DNA of 26,392 bases from JAZKFR01 sp040386295 (GTDB lineage Bacteria; Pseudomonadota; Gammaproteobacteria; Burkholderiales; Rhodocyclaceae), in assembly GCA_040386295.1 (NCBI GenBank), contig JAZKFR010000115.1, positions 1 to 26,392 on the forward strand. The letters run 5' to 3'. Position 1 is the stretch's first letter. Each line of letters begins with the position of its first letter. The notes beneath the pieces are model-generated. The model made no database searches. It was given only the letters and a program-made list of their open reading frames with translations, and had not been told where the DNA came from. Below are positions 1 through 7,474 of the stretch, piece after piece. A program made the position numbers and the translations under genes.

Positions 1-959
1 AAGGCATAGACAACGTCGGCGTTATCGGGATACGCCTTGAGCAGATGGGCAAATTGCTGCTCAGCTTCGGCGTTGCGTTGATCGGCCAAGAAGCAACGTG
101 CTAGATACAGCCTGAGTTCGTCGGCGTTTGGATTGCGCTCAAGGAAAGACAGCATATTGTCGATCGCCAAAGGCAAAGATTGCCGCACCAAAAGCTGTGC
201 TTGCAGCAAGGCAGCAGGCTGCCAGGTGGGGTCAAGTTCGAGTGCGCGCCGCGTTTCGGCCAAGGCACGCCCGGCGTCGTTCGCTGCATTGGCGGCCAAG
301 GCCAGACTTTGGTGCGCTTCGGGCAAGCCCAAGAAAGGTGCGCAAATTTTCTCGATCAGCTCAAACGCAAGCTGTCGGTCTGTTTGCTTGCTGAACAAAC
401 TATTCAGACTGAGCAAATTGGCACGCAGCGCGGCAGGGTCGTTTTGCAAAAGCGCGATCAAATGCGGCACCAATTCATCAAAGCGCTGATTGAACAGCAA
501 GAGGCTGGTTAAAGACTGTTGCGCCCGCTGCGCGCTAGGGTCTGACGCGACCCATAAGCGCGCGATTTCCAGCCCCAGATCGAGACGGCGCGCGTAGGTC
601 GTGACCTCAAGCGCGCGCTCAAAAACAGCGGGATCGTCGGTGCTGCGGGCAAGCTCGTCGTACAAATCTGCCGCTAACTCGTTGGCGCCACGCTGCAAAG
701 CGATTTCGGCAAGCAAAACAGTGTAGGTGACCAAACCGCTCAACTGATCCGGGGCGATGGTTTGCGTAAAATTCTGCGCTCGCGGCGGCAGGCTCGCTGT
801 TTTTTTGCTGTCTTTGCTGACTTTGGTTTTGGCAATGGGCAGACTGGCCGCCGACTCAGCCGCTTGCACGTGCATTACCTGCATGGGAATAGCCGCGACG
901 CAGAGCGACAACAGCGTCAAACTGCGCCGCAGAGCGCGTGCTAATGAAGGCTTCAGCAT
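1..959 (-). CDS. Exported tetratricopeptide-repeat protein, 5' part (runs off the left edge)
   Basis: The reverse strand is open from an ATG at 959 to the window edge, giving 319 codons and no stop. The N-terminus (MLKPSLARALRRSLTLLSL...) has a basic n-region, a hydrophobic core and a likely signal-peptidase site near HVQA/AES, so the product is probably exported. The rest is helical and Ala/Leu-rich, with TPR-like blocks such as RRALELDPTWQPAALLQAQLL and the later LARCFLADQRNAEAEQQF. A TPR protein divergent from mutM is a common betaproteobacterial arrangement. The start is uncertain. ATG 959 fits the signal peptide, but its AAGGG lies only one base away. An in-frame ATG at 1073 has AGGA four bases upstream and would add 38 residues containing a five-residue repeat. 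The exact function is unknown. Confidence 0.8.
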   Translation of the reverse strand, partial: MLKPSLARALRRSLTLLSLCVAAIPMQVMHVQAAESAASLPIAKTKVSKDSKKTASLPPRAQNFTQTIAPDQLSGLVTYTVLLAEIALQRGANELAADLYDELARSTDDPAVFERALEVTTYARRLDLGLEIARLWVASDPSAQRAQQSLTSLLLFNQRFDELVPHLIALLQNDPAALRANLLSLNSLFSKQTDRQLAFELIEKICAPFLGLPEAHQSLALAANAANDAGRALAETRRALELDPTWQPAALLQAQLLVRQSLPLAIDNMLSFLERNPNADELRLYLARCFLADQRNAEAEQQFAHLLKAYPDNADVVYA

Positions 960-968
960 GCCCTTAAG

Positions 969-1018
969 CGAATCGCACTTAGACGAATCGCACTTAAATG
1001 AATCGCACTTAAATGAAT
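969..1018. repeat. 15-bp tandem repeat, three copies plus a partial, beside the TPR gene start
   Basis: Units lie at 969-983, 984-998 and 999-1013, with a partial fourth from 1014. The core is GAATCGCACTTA. On the reverse strand the units are in frame with the TPR gene and would encode S-F-K-C-D type pentapeptides if translation began at the ATG at 1073. The sequence just before ATG 959 (CTTAAGGGC) looks like a further degenerate copy (TTTAAGTGC). Confidence 0.85.
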
Positions 1019-1260
1019 ATTTGAACAGCGCATTTGAGCGGGGATGAGCGGTACTGCGATGCGTAGAATCCATGGTTTCCTGAGCAGGAGAAAAATAGGC
1101 TGGCGTTGTTGGCGACGGTTAGCGTAGGGCAACGCAAGCGAGCAGACGCAAGATAAGCCGGAAAACGGGTCGGCAAGCTGAGGCAGGGCTGCGGTCAGAA
1201 CAAGAAAGCGACAGTGCGGCACAAGCCCTGGTATGGTATGGATTTTTGGTGATTGCAGCA

Positions 1261-2091
1261 ATGCCAGAACTGCCCGAAGTTGAAGTCAGCCGCCTGGGAC
1301 TACTCCCCCACCTGCCCGGACAAACCGTATGTGACGTGATTGTGCGCACGCCAAAATTACGTCACGAGATCCCCCCCTTGCTAGCGCAAAAGCTGATTGG
1401 TAGACGCTTAGACGGCATCGTTCGGCGCGGCAAGTACCTGCTTTTTGACTACGAAAGCAAAGGCGACGGCGGTTGGTTAATTTTGCATCTAGGCATGTCT
1501 GGCAGTTTGCGGCTGGTGCCGCCAGGCGGCAGCGCGCCACAAAAACATGATCACGTCGACCTGGTTTTTGCCCATACCCGCCTGCGCTTTCGCGACCCAC
1601 GGCGCTTTGGCCTACTGCTCTGGCACGAGGGTGCCGACGTGGAAGAGCATCGGCTGCTCAAAGTACTGGGTCTTGAACCTTTGTCGGCGGCGTTTAACGG
1701 CGCCTGGCTGTACCAGGCGAGCGCACAACGCAGTGGGCCGATCAAACCCGCCTTGATGGACAGTCACTGGCTGGTCGGCGTGGGCAACATTTACGCAGCC
1801 GAAAGCTTATTTCATGCGGGGATTTCGCCCTTGCGCGCAGCCAACCGCATCAGCCTGTCGCGCTATCAGCGGCTCGCGGGGGCGATTCAAGAAACGCTGC
1901 ACGCCTCGATTGCCGCAGGGGGCAGCAGTGTGCGCGATTACGTGCACAGCGACGGCGGCGCCGGCTGCTACCAGCTCGCTTGCGCGGTATATGACCGCGC
2001 CGGCCAGGCCTGCCCGGTCTGTCGCCAAGCTATTAAGATGATTCGTCAGAGCGGACGCTCGACCTTCTATTGCCCACACTGCCAGCACTGA
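1261..2091 (+). CDS. mutM: Formamidopyrimidine-DNA glycosylase (Fpg/MutM)
   Basis: This bifunctional base-excision repair enzyme removes 8-oxoguanine and formamidopyrimidines and cleaves the abasic strand. The 276-residue product begins MPELPEVEVS. Family knowledge requires processing to Pro2, the Schiff-base nucleophile, followed by Glu3. This fixes the start at 1261 rather than at the in-frame upstream codon at 1246. Lys58 matches the conserved lysine of the family. The C-terminus carries the zinc finger (Cys251, Cys254, Cys271, Cys274), and 276 residues is close to the usual length of about 270. It is divergent from the TPR gene and convergent with rlmH. No clear Shine-Dalgarno sequence is seen. 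Confidence 0.97.
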   Translation: MPELPEVEVSRLGLLPHLPGQTVCDVIVRTPKLRHEIPPLLAQKLIGRRLDGIVRRGKYLLFDYESKGDGGWLILHLGMSGSLRLVPPGGSAPQKHDHVDLVFAHTRLRFRDPRRFGLLLWHEGADVEEHRLLKVLGLEPLSAAFNGAWLYQASAQRSGPIKPALMDSHWLVGVGNIYAAESLFHAGISPLRAANRISLSRYQRLAGAIQETLHASIAAGGSSVRDYVHSDGGAGCYQLACAVYDRAGQACPVCRQAIKMIRQSGRSTFYCPHCQH

Positions 2092-2112
2092 GCGGCTCGG
2101 CGCATCAAGGGC

Positions 2113-2149
2113 GATACACGCAGTAGATACACGCAGCAGATACACGCAG
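2113..2149. repeat. 13-bp-period repeat, three copies, between mutM and rlmH
   Basis: The 11-mer GATACACGCAG occurs at 2113-2123, 2126-2136 and 2139-2149, separated by the dinucleotides TA and CA. It fills much of the 124-bp gap between the two convergent genes. No intrinsic terminator is obvious here. Confidence 0.85.
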
Positions 2150-2215
2150 GCGGGCGCGGCGTTTCGGTGTTTGCTAAAACTGAGTGCGCAGCAGAACGAC
2201 ACAGCGACGAAGCAA

Positions 2216-2695
2216 CTAATCCGCGCGATGATAAGGATGATTCCGCAGTACGCTAATCGCCCGATACACCTGCTCGCACAAGATCAGACGTGCCATCGCA
2301 TGCGGCAAGGTCAGGCTAGACAGCCGTAGGCGCACCTGCGCGGCTTTTTTCAAAGCCTCATCAATCCCGTCGGCACCGCCAATCACAAACGCAGTATCGC
2401 CGCCTTCGCGCATCCATTGATCCAAACGCTGGGCAAATTGCTGCGTATTTAAGTCTTCCCCGCGCTCGTCCAAAACAACAAGACGTTGGTAGCCCGGCAT
2501 CGCCGCATGCAAACGTGTCGCCTCCGCCGCCAACAAAGTCGCACGCGTTTTAGCGCCATTACTCGCACGCGCCTCAGGCTTAATCTCAACCACACTCAGC
2601 GGCAGTTCGCGTGGCATCCGTTTGATGTATTCCGCACAGCCCTGGCTGATCCACTCAGGCATCTTGTGCCCCACAGCAAAAATCGTCAGTTTCAA
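2216..2695 (-). CDS. rlmH: 23S rRNA (pseudouridine1915-N3)-methyltransferase RlmH
   Basis: RlmH is a SPOUT-class enzyme that methylates pseudouridine 1915 in helix 69 of 23S rRNA on 70S ribosomes. The body is diagnostic: KLTIFAVGHKMPEW at the start, LDERGEDLNTQQFA, the SAM-binding FVIGGADGI, and the C-terminal EQVYRAISVLRNHPYHR. No ATG lies at the family start, so a TTG at 2695 is chosen. It gives 159 residues, close to the usual 155-156, with a weak AGAGA about ten bases upstream. The frame stays open upstream to ATGs at 2878 and 2914, which would add a charged extension overlapping the end of the Fic gene. The usual partner genes (nadD, rsfS upstream; maf, rng downstream) are absent. Confidence 0.93.
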   Translation of the reverse strand: MKLTIFAVGHKMPEWISQGCAEYIKRMPRELPLSVVEIKPEARASNGAKTRATLLAAEATRLHAAMPGYQRLVVLDERGEDLNTQQFAQRLDQWMREGGDTAFVIGGADGIDEALKKAAQVRLRLSSLTLPHAMARLILCEQVYRAISVLRNHPYHRAD

Positions 2696-2716
2696 TTGTT
2701 TTTCATCTCTCTGTAT

Positions 2717-2744
2717 TTCTCTGAGCCGCCTTCTCTGAGTCGCC
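2717..2744. repeat. 14-bp direct tandem repeat upstream of rlmH
   Basis: TTCTCTGAGCCGCC (2717-2730) is followed immediately by TTCTCTGAGTCGCC (2731-2744), with one mismatch. It lies between the Fic stop and the RlmH TTG start, in the frame that stays open upstream of rlmH. Confidence 0.8.
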
Positions 2745-2855
2745 TTTTTTTGCCGCTTTTTAAATTCACTACGCCATGCTTTTAACGCCTCAAAGTCCGC
2801 CCGCAGCGCAGACTCTTCTGGTATTGGTATGGACGCCTCTTGAGATTGGCTGTGC

Positions 2856-4091
2856 TCATAGCGCCTCGCCGCCTTCATTGAGCTGTTGCAGATAGTGGCT
2901 ATAGACAAAAACACGATTGCGGCGCCTGCCCGTTAGTTCGTGCACCACGCCCGCCTCTTCTAGGCTTTTCAAAGCCTTGGCAACCGAGGGGTAGCTTAGA
3001 CCGCTGCTCGCAGCAAGTTGTTTAATGCTAGACACCGGTTTGGCGCGCAGGCCGGCGAGTACGCGCAAGGGACTGTGACTCACCGCAGCGCTGCCGCTGT
3101 CGCTAATGCGGGCGATATCCGCCGCGAAGTGTTGCGTCAGATTTTGCGCGGTACGCACAGCGGCGTTCGCGGTGCTCGCAACGCCTTCTAGAAAAAACGT
3201 TAGCCAGGTTTCCCAATCGCCTTGGGTACGCACTCGGTCGAGTAATTCGTAGTAGGTGCTACGGTGCTGCTTGAAGTACAGACTCAGGTAAAGCAATGGC
3301 TGGCTGAGTAGCCCTTCGTGGTGTAGCAGCAAAGCAATGAGTAGGCGGCCAAGCCGTCCGTTGCCGTCTAAAAACGGGTGGATGGTTTCAAATTGCACGT
3401 GGACTAAAGCGGCACGCACGAGGGTGGGCAATACGGGGGCTGGGGATTGAGGTTGGTGCCTCTGTTCAGGCGCCGGGTTCGGCTCCGACTCTGAGTGCAG
3501 GCTTTGATTAGCGTGCAAAAAAACTTCGAGCGCACTCATGCACGCGGCGAGCTGCGGCGGCGGCGGGGGCACAAAATGCGCGTTGGCGGGACGCGTGCCG
3601 CCAATCCAGTTTTGGCTGCGGCGAAATTCACCTGGCTGTTTGTCGCTGCCCCGCCCTTTACGCATCAACTGTTCGTGCATTTCACACAGCAAGCGGTTAC
3701 ATAACGGAAAACCCGCACGCAGCCGCGCCATACCGTGCTCCAAGGCCGCGACATAGTTGCTGACTTCTTGCACGTCGTTCAAAGGTACGCCAGGCGCTTC
3801 GTCCGCTTCAAACAACAAAAGGTCGGAAAGTGAAGATTGCGTACCTTCGATTTGCGAAGATAAGACGGCCTCGCGTCGCACGTAGGCGTAGAGAAACAGC
3901 TGCGGGTCAGGCAGTAGCATGCTGACGCTATCTAAACGCCCAACGGCCAGAGTGGCTTGCTCCAACAGTTGTAGACGCTTGCCGCTAAGCTCGAGGGGCG
4001 GCTGCGGTGGCAAGGGCTGCGGCACAAAAGCGCGAACGCTTTCGCCGCCGGCGATACTCGTTTCGTAATGGCCGGTAGTGCGCGTACTCAA
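2856..4091 (-). CDS. Class II Fic-domain protein with C-terminal winged helix
   Basis: Fic proteins usually transfer AMP to target hydroxyl groups (AMPylation). The 411-residue product has an N-terminal Fic_N-type region with an inhibitory-helix motif S-x-x-x-E-G at residues 78-83. The catalytic loop HPFLDGNGRLGR is at 238-249, with the catalytic His and the phosphate-binding residues all present. A winged-helix-like domain spans roughly 340-400 (IKQLAASSGLSYPSVAKALK). This order matches the class II, SoFic-like family. A Pro/Gln/Glu-rich insert at about 197-221 looks like a flexible loop. The start is TTG 4091, preceded by AAAGGG at good spacing; no better ATG is in frame. There is no antitoxin gene, as expected when the inhibitory helix is internal. 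The target is unknown. Confidence 0.92.
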   Translation of the reverse strand: MSTRTTGHYETSIAGGESVRAFVPQPLPPQPPLELSGKRLQLLEQATLAVGRLDSVSMLLPDPQLFLYAYVRREAVLSSQIEGTQSSLSDLLLFEADEAPGVPLNDVQEVSNYVAALEHGMARLRAGFPLCNRLLCEMHEQLMRKGRGSDKQPGEFRRSQNWIGGTRPANAHFVPPPPPQLAACMSALEVFLHANQSLHSESEPNPAPEQRHQPQSPAPVLPTLVRAALVHVQFETIHPFLDGNGRLGRLLIALLLHHEGLLSQPLLYLSLYFKQHRSTYYELLDRVRTQGDWETWLTFFLEGVASTANAAVRTAQNLTQHFAADIARISDSGSAAVSHSPLRVLAGLRAKPVSSIKQLAASSGLSYPSVAKALKSLEEAGVVHELTGRRRNRVFVYSHYLQQLNEGGEAL

Positions 4092-4119
4092 TGGGCTACC
4101 CTTTAATAAGGATTTTCAC

Positions 4120-4148
4120 TATTAAAAAATATTAGTTTATTTTTAATA
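4120..4148. promoter_or_regulatory. AT-rich inverted repeat upstream of the Fic gene (operator candidate)
   Basis: TATTAAAAA at 4120-4128 and its exact reverse complement TTTTTAATA at 4140-4148 flank an 11-bp spacer. The repeat sits about 30 bp upstream of the Fic TTG start in the most AT-rich stretch of the region. It could be a repressor site, possibly for the Fic protein's own winged helix (inference), or simply an AT-rich promoter. Confidence 0.45.
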
Positions 4149-4159
4149 AAATAACATTA

Positions 4160-4174
4160 GCGCAAAATTTGCGC
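4160..4174. promoter_or_regulatory. Perfect 7+7 palindrome in the fic-metG divergent region
   Basis: GCGCAAA (4160-4166) and TTTGCGC (4168-4174) are exact reverse complements around one central A. It lies between the divergent Fic gene and metG and may be a regulator site. No matching family is recognised. Confidence 0.35.
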
Positions 4175-4307
4175 CCATGTTTTTGAGCTGTATCTCGACT
4201 TTAAAGCCGCGACACCCAAACCAAACGCAGCAAAACGCCAGCCACAAGAATCAAGAGCAAAAGGTCTCTGCGCCTCTCGCCATGCGCTTTTCGCCAGCGG
4301 CCTTTGA

Positions 4308-4313
4308 TAGAAT
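4308..4313 (+). promoter_or_regulatory. Candidate metG -10 element
   Basis: TAGAAT lies 33 bp upstream of the metG ATG and is followed by a GC-rich discriminator (GCGCG). The same TAGAATG form is seen ahead of rpmB and radC. No good -35 hexamer is visible at the usual distance, so this is a weak call. Confidence 0.35.
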
Positions 4314-4346
4314 GCGCGATTGCCTCTTTAACTCCCTGGTCTGCCC

Positions 4347-6485
4347 ATGAACCGCAAGATGCTGGTCACTTCCGCGCTGCCTTATGCCAACGGCGCGATT
4401 CACATTGGACATCTCGTCGAATACATCCAAACCGATATCTGGGTGCGTTTTCAAAAAATGCGCGGACACACCTGCTGGTACGTCTGCGCCGACGATACGC
4501 ACGGCAGCGCGATTATGTTGCGTGCTGAGAAAGAAGGGATCACGCCAGAAGCTTTGATTGGCCGCGTGCATAGCGAGCATCAACGGGATTTTGCCGGGTT
4601 TCAGATCGGTTTTGACCATTACGACACAACGCATACTGAAACAACGCGCGCCTTGGCAAGCGAAATCTACCTACGTTTGAAAGACGCTGGACTGATCGAA
4701 AAAAGACTGATCGAGCAGTATTACGACCCGGTCAAAGCGATGTTTCTACCCGACCGCTTTATCAAAGGCGAATGCCCTAAATGCGCCGCGCCAGACCAAT
4801 ATGGCGACAACTGCGAACGCTGTGGCGCAGCGTATACCCCGAACGATCTAAAAGCGCCTTATTCGGCAATCTCCGGCGCCACCCCGGAATTACGCAGTTC
4901 GGAACATTACTTCTTCAAATTATCCGACCCGCGTTGCCAAAATTTCTTACGCAGCTGGACACAAAACGAAGGGCGTTTGCAGGATGAGGCCGCCAACAAG
5001 CTGCAAGAATGGCTCGGTGCAGCAGGCGAACATACGCTCAGCGATTGGGACATCTCGCGCGATGCGCCCTACTTTGGTTTTGAGATACCCGACGCGCCAG
5101 GCAAGTATTTTTACGTTTGGTTAGACGCGCCGATTGGCTATATGAGCGCGTTCAAAAACTTGTGCGCCAAGCAAGGCCTCGATTTTGACGAATACTGGCG
5201 GGTGCAAAACACGACGGCAGAGAACACAACACAAACCGAGCTATACCACTTCATTGGCAAAGACATCCTCTATTTTCACGCCTTGTTTTGGCCTGCTGAA
5301 TTGAACTATGCCGGCTACCGCACGCCGAGCAAAATTTTCGCGCACGGCTTTTTAACCGTCGATGGCGCCAAAATGTCTAAGTCGCGCGGCACCTTCATCA
5401 CCGCCGAAAGCTACCTCGCACAAGGACTCAACCCAGAATGGCTGCGCTACTACTTTGCCGCCAAACTTTCCGACACGATGGAAGACATAGACCTCAACTT
5501 CGACGACTTCATCGCCCGCGTAAACGCCGATTTGATCGGCAAATTAGTCAACATTGCGAGTCGCTCAGCCGGCTTTATCAGCAAGCGTTTCGCCGGCGCT
5601 TTAGGCGTTTGCGACCCTGCTCTACCGGCTTTCCAAGCCATTTATGCGCGGCGCGCCAACATTGAAGCGTTATTTGAAGGGCGCAAATTTAACCAGGCAA
5701 TGCGCGAAATCATGGCACTCGCCGACTTGGCAAATCAGTACGTAGACCAAGTCAAACCCTGGGAACTGGCCAAGCAAGCCGAGCGTAACGAGGATTTGCA
5801 CAGCGCCTGCACAAATGCGCTCAATCTGTTCCGCCTGCTCATCATCCTGCTCAAACCGGTGTTGCCGACGCTGGCGGCGCAAGTCGAAAACTTTCTCAAC
5901 ATCAACACACTCAGCTGGCAAGATGCAACAGAGGTTTTGCCCGCCGGACATCTAATCAAGCCCTACCACCACCTCATGACGCGCATCGAACAAAAGCAAA
6001 TAGACGCACTGCTGGCAGCGAATCAAAGCAGCGCAACGCCCTCCGACGCTGCCACCGCCACCATCATCACGTCGAACGCAGGGATCGCCCAAGCCGAAGC
6101 AAGTGCTGCACTCACCCCCAGCATTGGCCTAGACGAATTCATGAAAATTGAGCTGCGCGTCGCCCGTATTCAAGAAGCCAGCGCCGTTGATGGCGCCGAT
6201 AAACTGATTCGCCTACAACTAGACCTCGGCGCACTGGGAACACGGCAGGTCTTCGCCGGAATCAAAGCTGCGTACGACCCAGCGCAATTAGTCGGACGAC
6301 TCACCGTTGTGGTGGCCAACTTGGCGCCACGCAAAATGAAGTTTGGCCTCAGCGAAGGCATGGTCTTGGCTGCTTCAGACGACGCCGCAAGCAACGCTGC
6401 AAGCACCAGCGGCAAAGCACCTAGCACCGGCATTTTTTTACTCTCACCCGACGACGGCGCACAGCCTGGCATGCGCATCAAATAA
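4347..6485 (+). CDS. metG: Methionyl-tRNA synthetase
   Basis: This class I aminoacyl-tRNA synthetase charges tRNA-Met and initiator tRNA. The 712-residue product has the HIGH signature at 19-22 (preceded by PYANGAIHIGH), a four-cysteine zinc knuckle (Cys143, 146, 156, 159), KMSKS at 342-346, and the helical anticodon domain. From about residue 605 it has a C-terminal Trbp111/EMAP-like tRNA-binding dimerisation domain (FMKIELRVARIQEA ... VVVANLAPRKMKFGLSEGM). Length and order match the E. coli-type two-domain-plus-appendix enzyme. There is no Shine-Dalgarno sequence: the ATG follows TCTGCCC, as in proS. A small membrane-protein gene begins 13 bp downstream. Confidence 0.98.
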   Translation: MNRKMLVTSALPYANGAIHIGHLVEYIQTDIWVRFQKMRGHTCWYVCADDTHGSAIMLRAEKEGITPEALIGRVHSEHQRDFAGFQIGFDHYDTTHTETTRALASEIYLRLKDAGLIEKRLIEQYYDPVKAMFLPDRFIKGECPKCAAPDQYGDNCERCGAAYTPNDLKAPYSAISGATPELRSSEHYFFKLSDPRCQNFLRSWTQNEGRLQDEAANKLQEWLGAAGEHTLSDWDISRDAPYFGFEIPDAPGKYFYVWLDAPIGYMSAFKNLCAKQGLDFDEYWRVQNTTAENTTQTELYHFIGKDILYFHALFWPAELNYAGYRTPSKIFAHGFLTVDGAKMSKSRGTFITAESYLAQGLNPEWLRYYFAAKLSDTMEDIDLNFDDFIARVNADLIGKLVNIASRSAGFISKRFAGALGVCDPALPAFQAIYARRANIEALFEGRKFNQAMREIMALADLANQYVDQVKPWELAKQAERNEDLHSACTNALNLFRLLIILLKPVLPTLAAQVENFLNINTLSWQDATEVLPAGHLIKPYHHLMTRIEQKQIDALLAANQSSATPSDAATATIITSNAGIAQAEASAALTPSIGLDEFMKIELRVARIQEASAVDGADKLIRLQLDLGALGTRQVFAGIKAAYDPAQLVGRLTVVVANLAPRKMKFGLSEGMVLAASDDAASNAASTSGKAPSTGIFLLSPDDGAQPGMRIK

Positions 6486-6498
6486 GAAAGCAACTCCA

Positions 6499-6750
6499 AT
6501 GAAACGACCTGCACGCCCACAACTCACCTGGATGATTCTCTTTTACGGCCTATTCGACATCCTCGGCATGTTGCTATTAGCCACCGGCGGCACTTGGCTA
6601 ATCAACGGCAACGTATTATTTCTCGAACGCTTTCCCAGCACCACACTAGAAGCCATCGCCAGCAGCGTACTCGGCGTGGTCATCATGTTATGGGCGGCAG
6701 CGCAGGTACTGCGTGAACTGCTCAAGCGCGATCAAACCGAGAAACAGTAG
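6499..6750 (+). CDS. Small two-helix membrane protein in the metG operon
   Basis: This 83-residue product begins MKRPARPQLTWMILFYGLFD. It has two hydrophobic segments (about 12-34 and 48-70) and a charged C-terminus (RELLKRDQTEKQ), which fits a two-pass inner-membrane protein. The family is not recognised. It starts 13 bp after the metG stop, with a weak purine stretch (AAGAAAG) upstream, so it is probably cotranscribed with metG. The longer in-frame start at 6343 lies inside metG and is not supported. The gene ends 13 bp before the convergent 5-FCL gene. Confidence 0.72.
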   Translation: MKRPARPQLTWMILFYGLFDILGMLLLATGGTWLINGNVLFLERFPSTTLEAIASSVLGVVIMLWAAAQVLRELLKRDQTEKQ

Positions 6751-6763
6751 CCAAACAAGCACG

Positions 6764-7372
6764 TCAAGCACGCAGAAACACCCCCGCTTCGGTGACCACG
6801 GCGTCCAGCGGCCAATCATGCGCTTCTGGCTTGATCGAATCGACCCGTGCCAGCTCAAAGCCCAGACCAATCGTGAGCGGACGTATTCCCTGCCGATGCC
6901 AAACAGCCAGGCTACGGTCAAAATACCCCCCCCCATACCCAAGGCGATAAGCTGCGGCATCGAACGCATTGACCGGCAAGAGTAAGGCATCAGGCTGCAA
7001 CAAAGGCCCTTGCGTCGGCGTAGGAATGCCGTAACGATCCTTGACCAGCTCGGCGTGCGGCGACCAGGCGCGAAAAGCGAGCGGCTGATCCTGCGCCAAG
7101 ACGACAGGCAACAAAGGGCAAAACCCCGCCGCCCCCGCCGCGTACCAGCTCGCGATAAGGGGACGAATATCCGGCTCGTTGTATATCGGCCAACAAAAAG
7201 CAAGACGCAAAGCAGCGAGCTGCGGGAAGGCCTGACTTAAATGCCCGCACAGCCGAGCCGAAAGCGCAGCGTGCGCTTCAGCCGAGAGCGCCAGACGGCG
7301 CGCAATCAAATGTCGCCTTAAACTCTGGCGATCCATCGCGTCTAAAGAATTCGTTGAAGGATTTTTTGGCAT
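6764..7372 (-). CDS. 5-formyltetrahydrofolate cyclo-ligase
   Basis: This enzyme converts 5-formyl-THF to 5,10-methenyl-THF with ATP in cytosolic folate metabolism. The product is 202 residues. It shows the N-terminal basic helix (MDRQSLRRHLIARRLAL), the conserved core KDRYGIPTP, the signature RLGYGGGYFDR, and the ending PLDAVVTEAGVFLRA. These identify the YgfA/MTHFS family. The second Met (residue 13) is an equally plausible start and would give about 190 residues, nearer the typical length. The 102-bp gap to the next gene is too short for the 6S RNA gene that precedes this family in some proteobacteria. Confidence 0.95.
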   Translation of the reverse strand: MPKNPSTNSLDAMDRQSLRRHLIARRLALSAEAHAALSARLCGHLSQAFPQLAALRLAFCWPIYNEPDIRPLIASWYAAGAAGFCPLLPVVLAQDQPLAFRAWSPHAELVKDRYGIPTPTQGPLLQPDALLLPVNAFDAAAYRLGYGGGYFDRSLAVWHRQGIRPLTIGLGFELARVDSIKPEAHDWPLDAVVTEAGVFLRA

Positions 7373-7474
7373 GCTGGCAATCTATCTGAACTCTGGCTGA
7401 TTCAATTCAGTCGAGCATGCCACGCAGCGACGGAAACGGGGCGCAAACAGTATGCTGATTATCTAAAAAAGAGC

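Noticed and set aside
953..1261. 102-codon minus-strand frame across the mutM upstream region
   Set aside because: It overlaps the TPR gene start in another frame, and its apparent peptide repeat simply reflects the 15-bp DNA repeat.
2859..2861. ATGA stop-start overlap at the end of the Fic gene
   Set aside because: The ATG overlapping the Fic stop opens a frame of only about 25 codons that is not in the RlmH frame, so no coupled gene is supported.
7373..7474. 6S RNA gene next to the 5-formyl-THF cyclo-ligase gene
   Set aside because: This linkage is known in some proteobacteria, but the gap is 102 bp and 6S RNA is about 180 nt. No long hairpin is visible.
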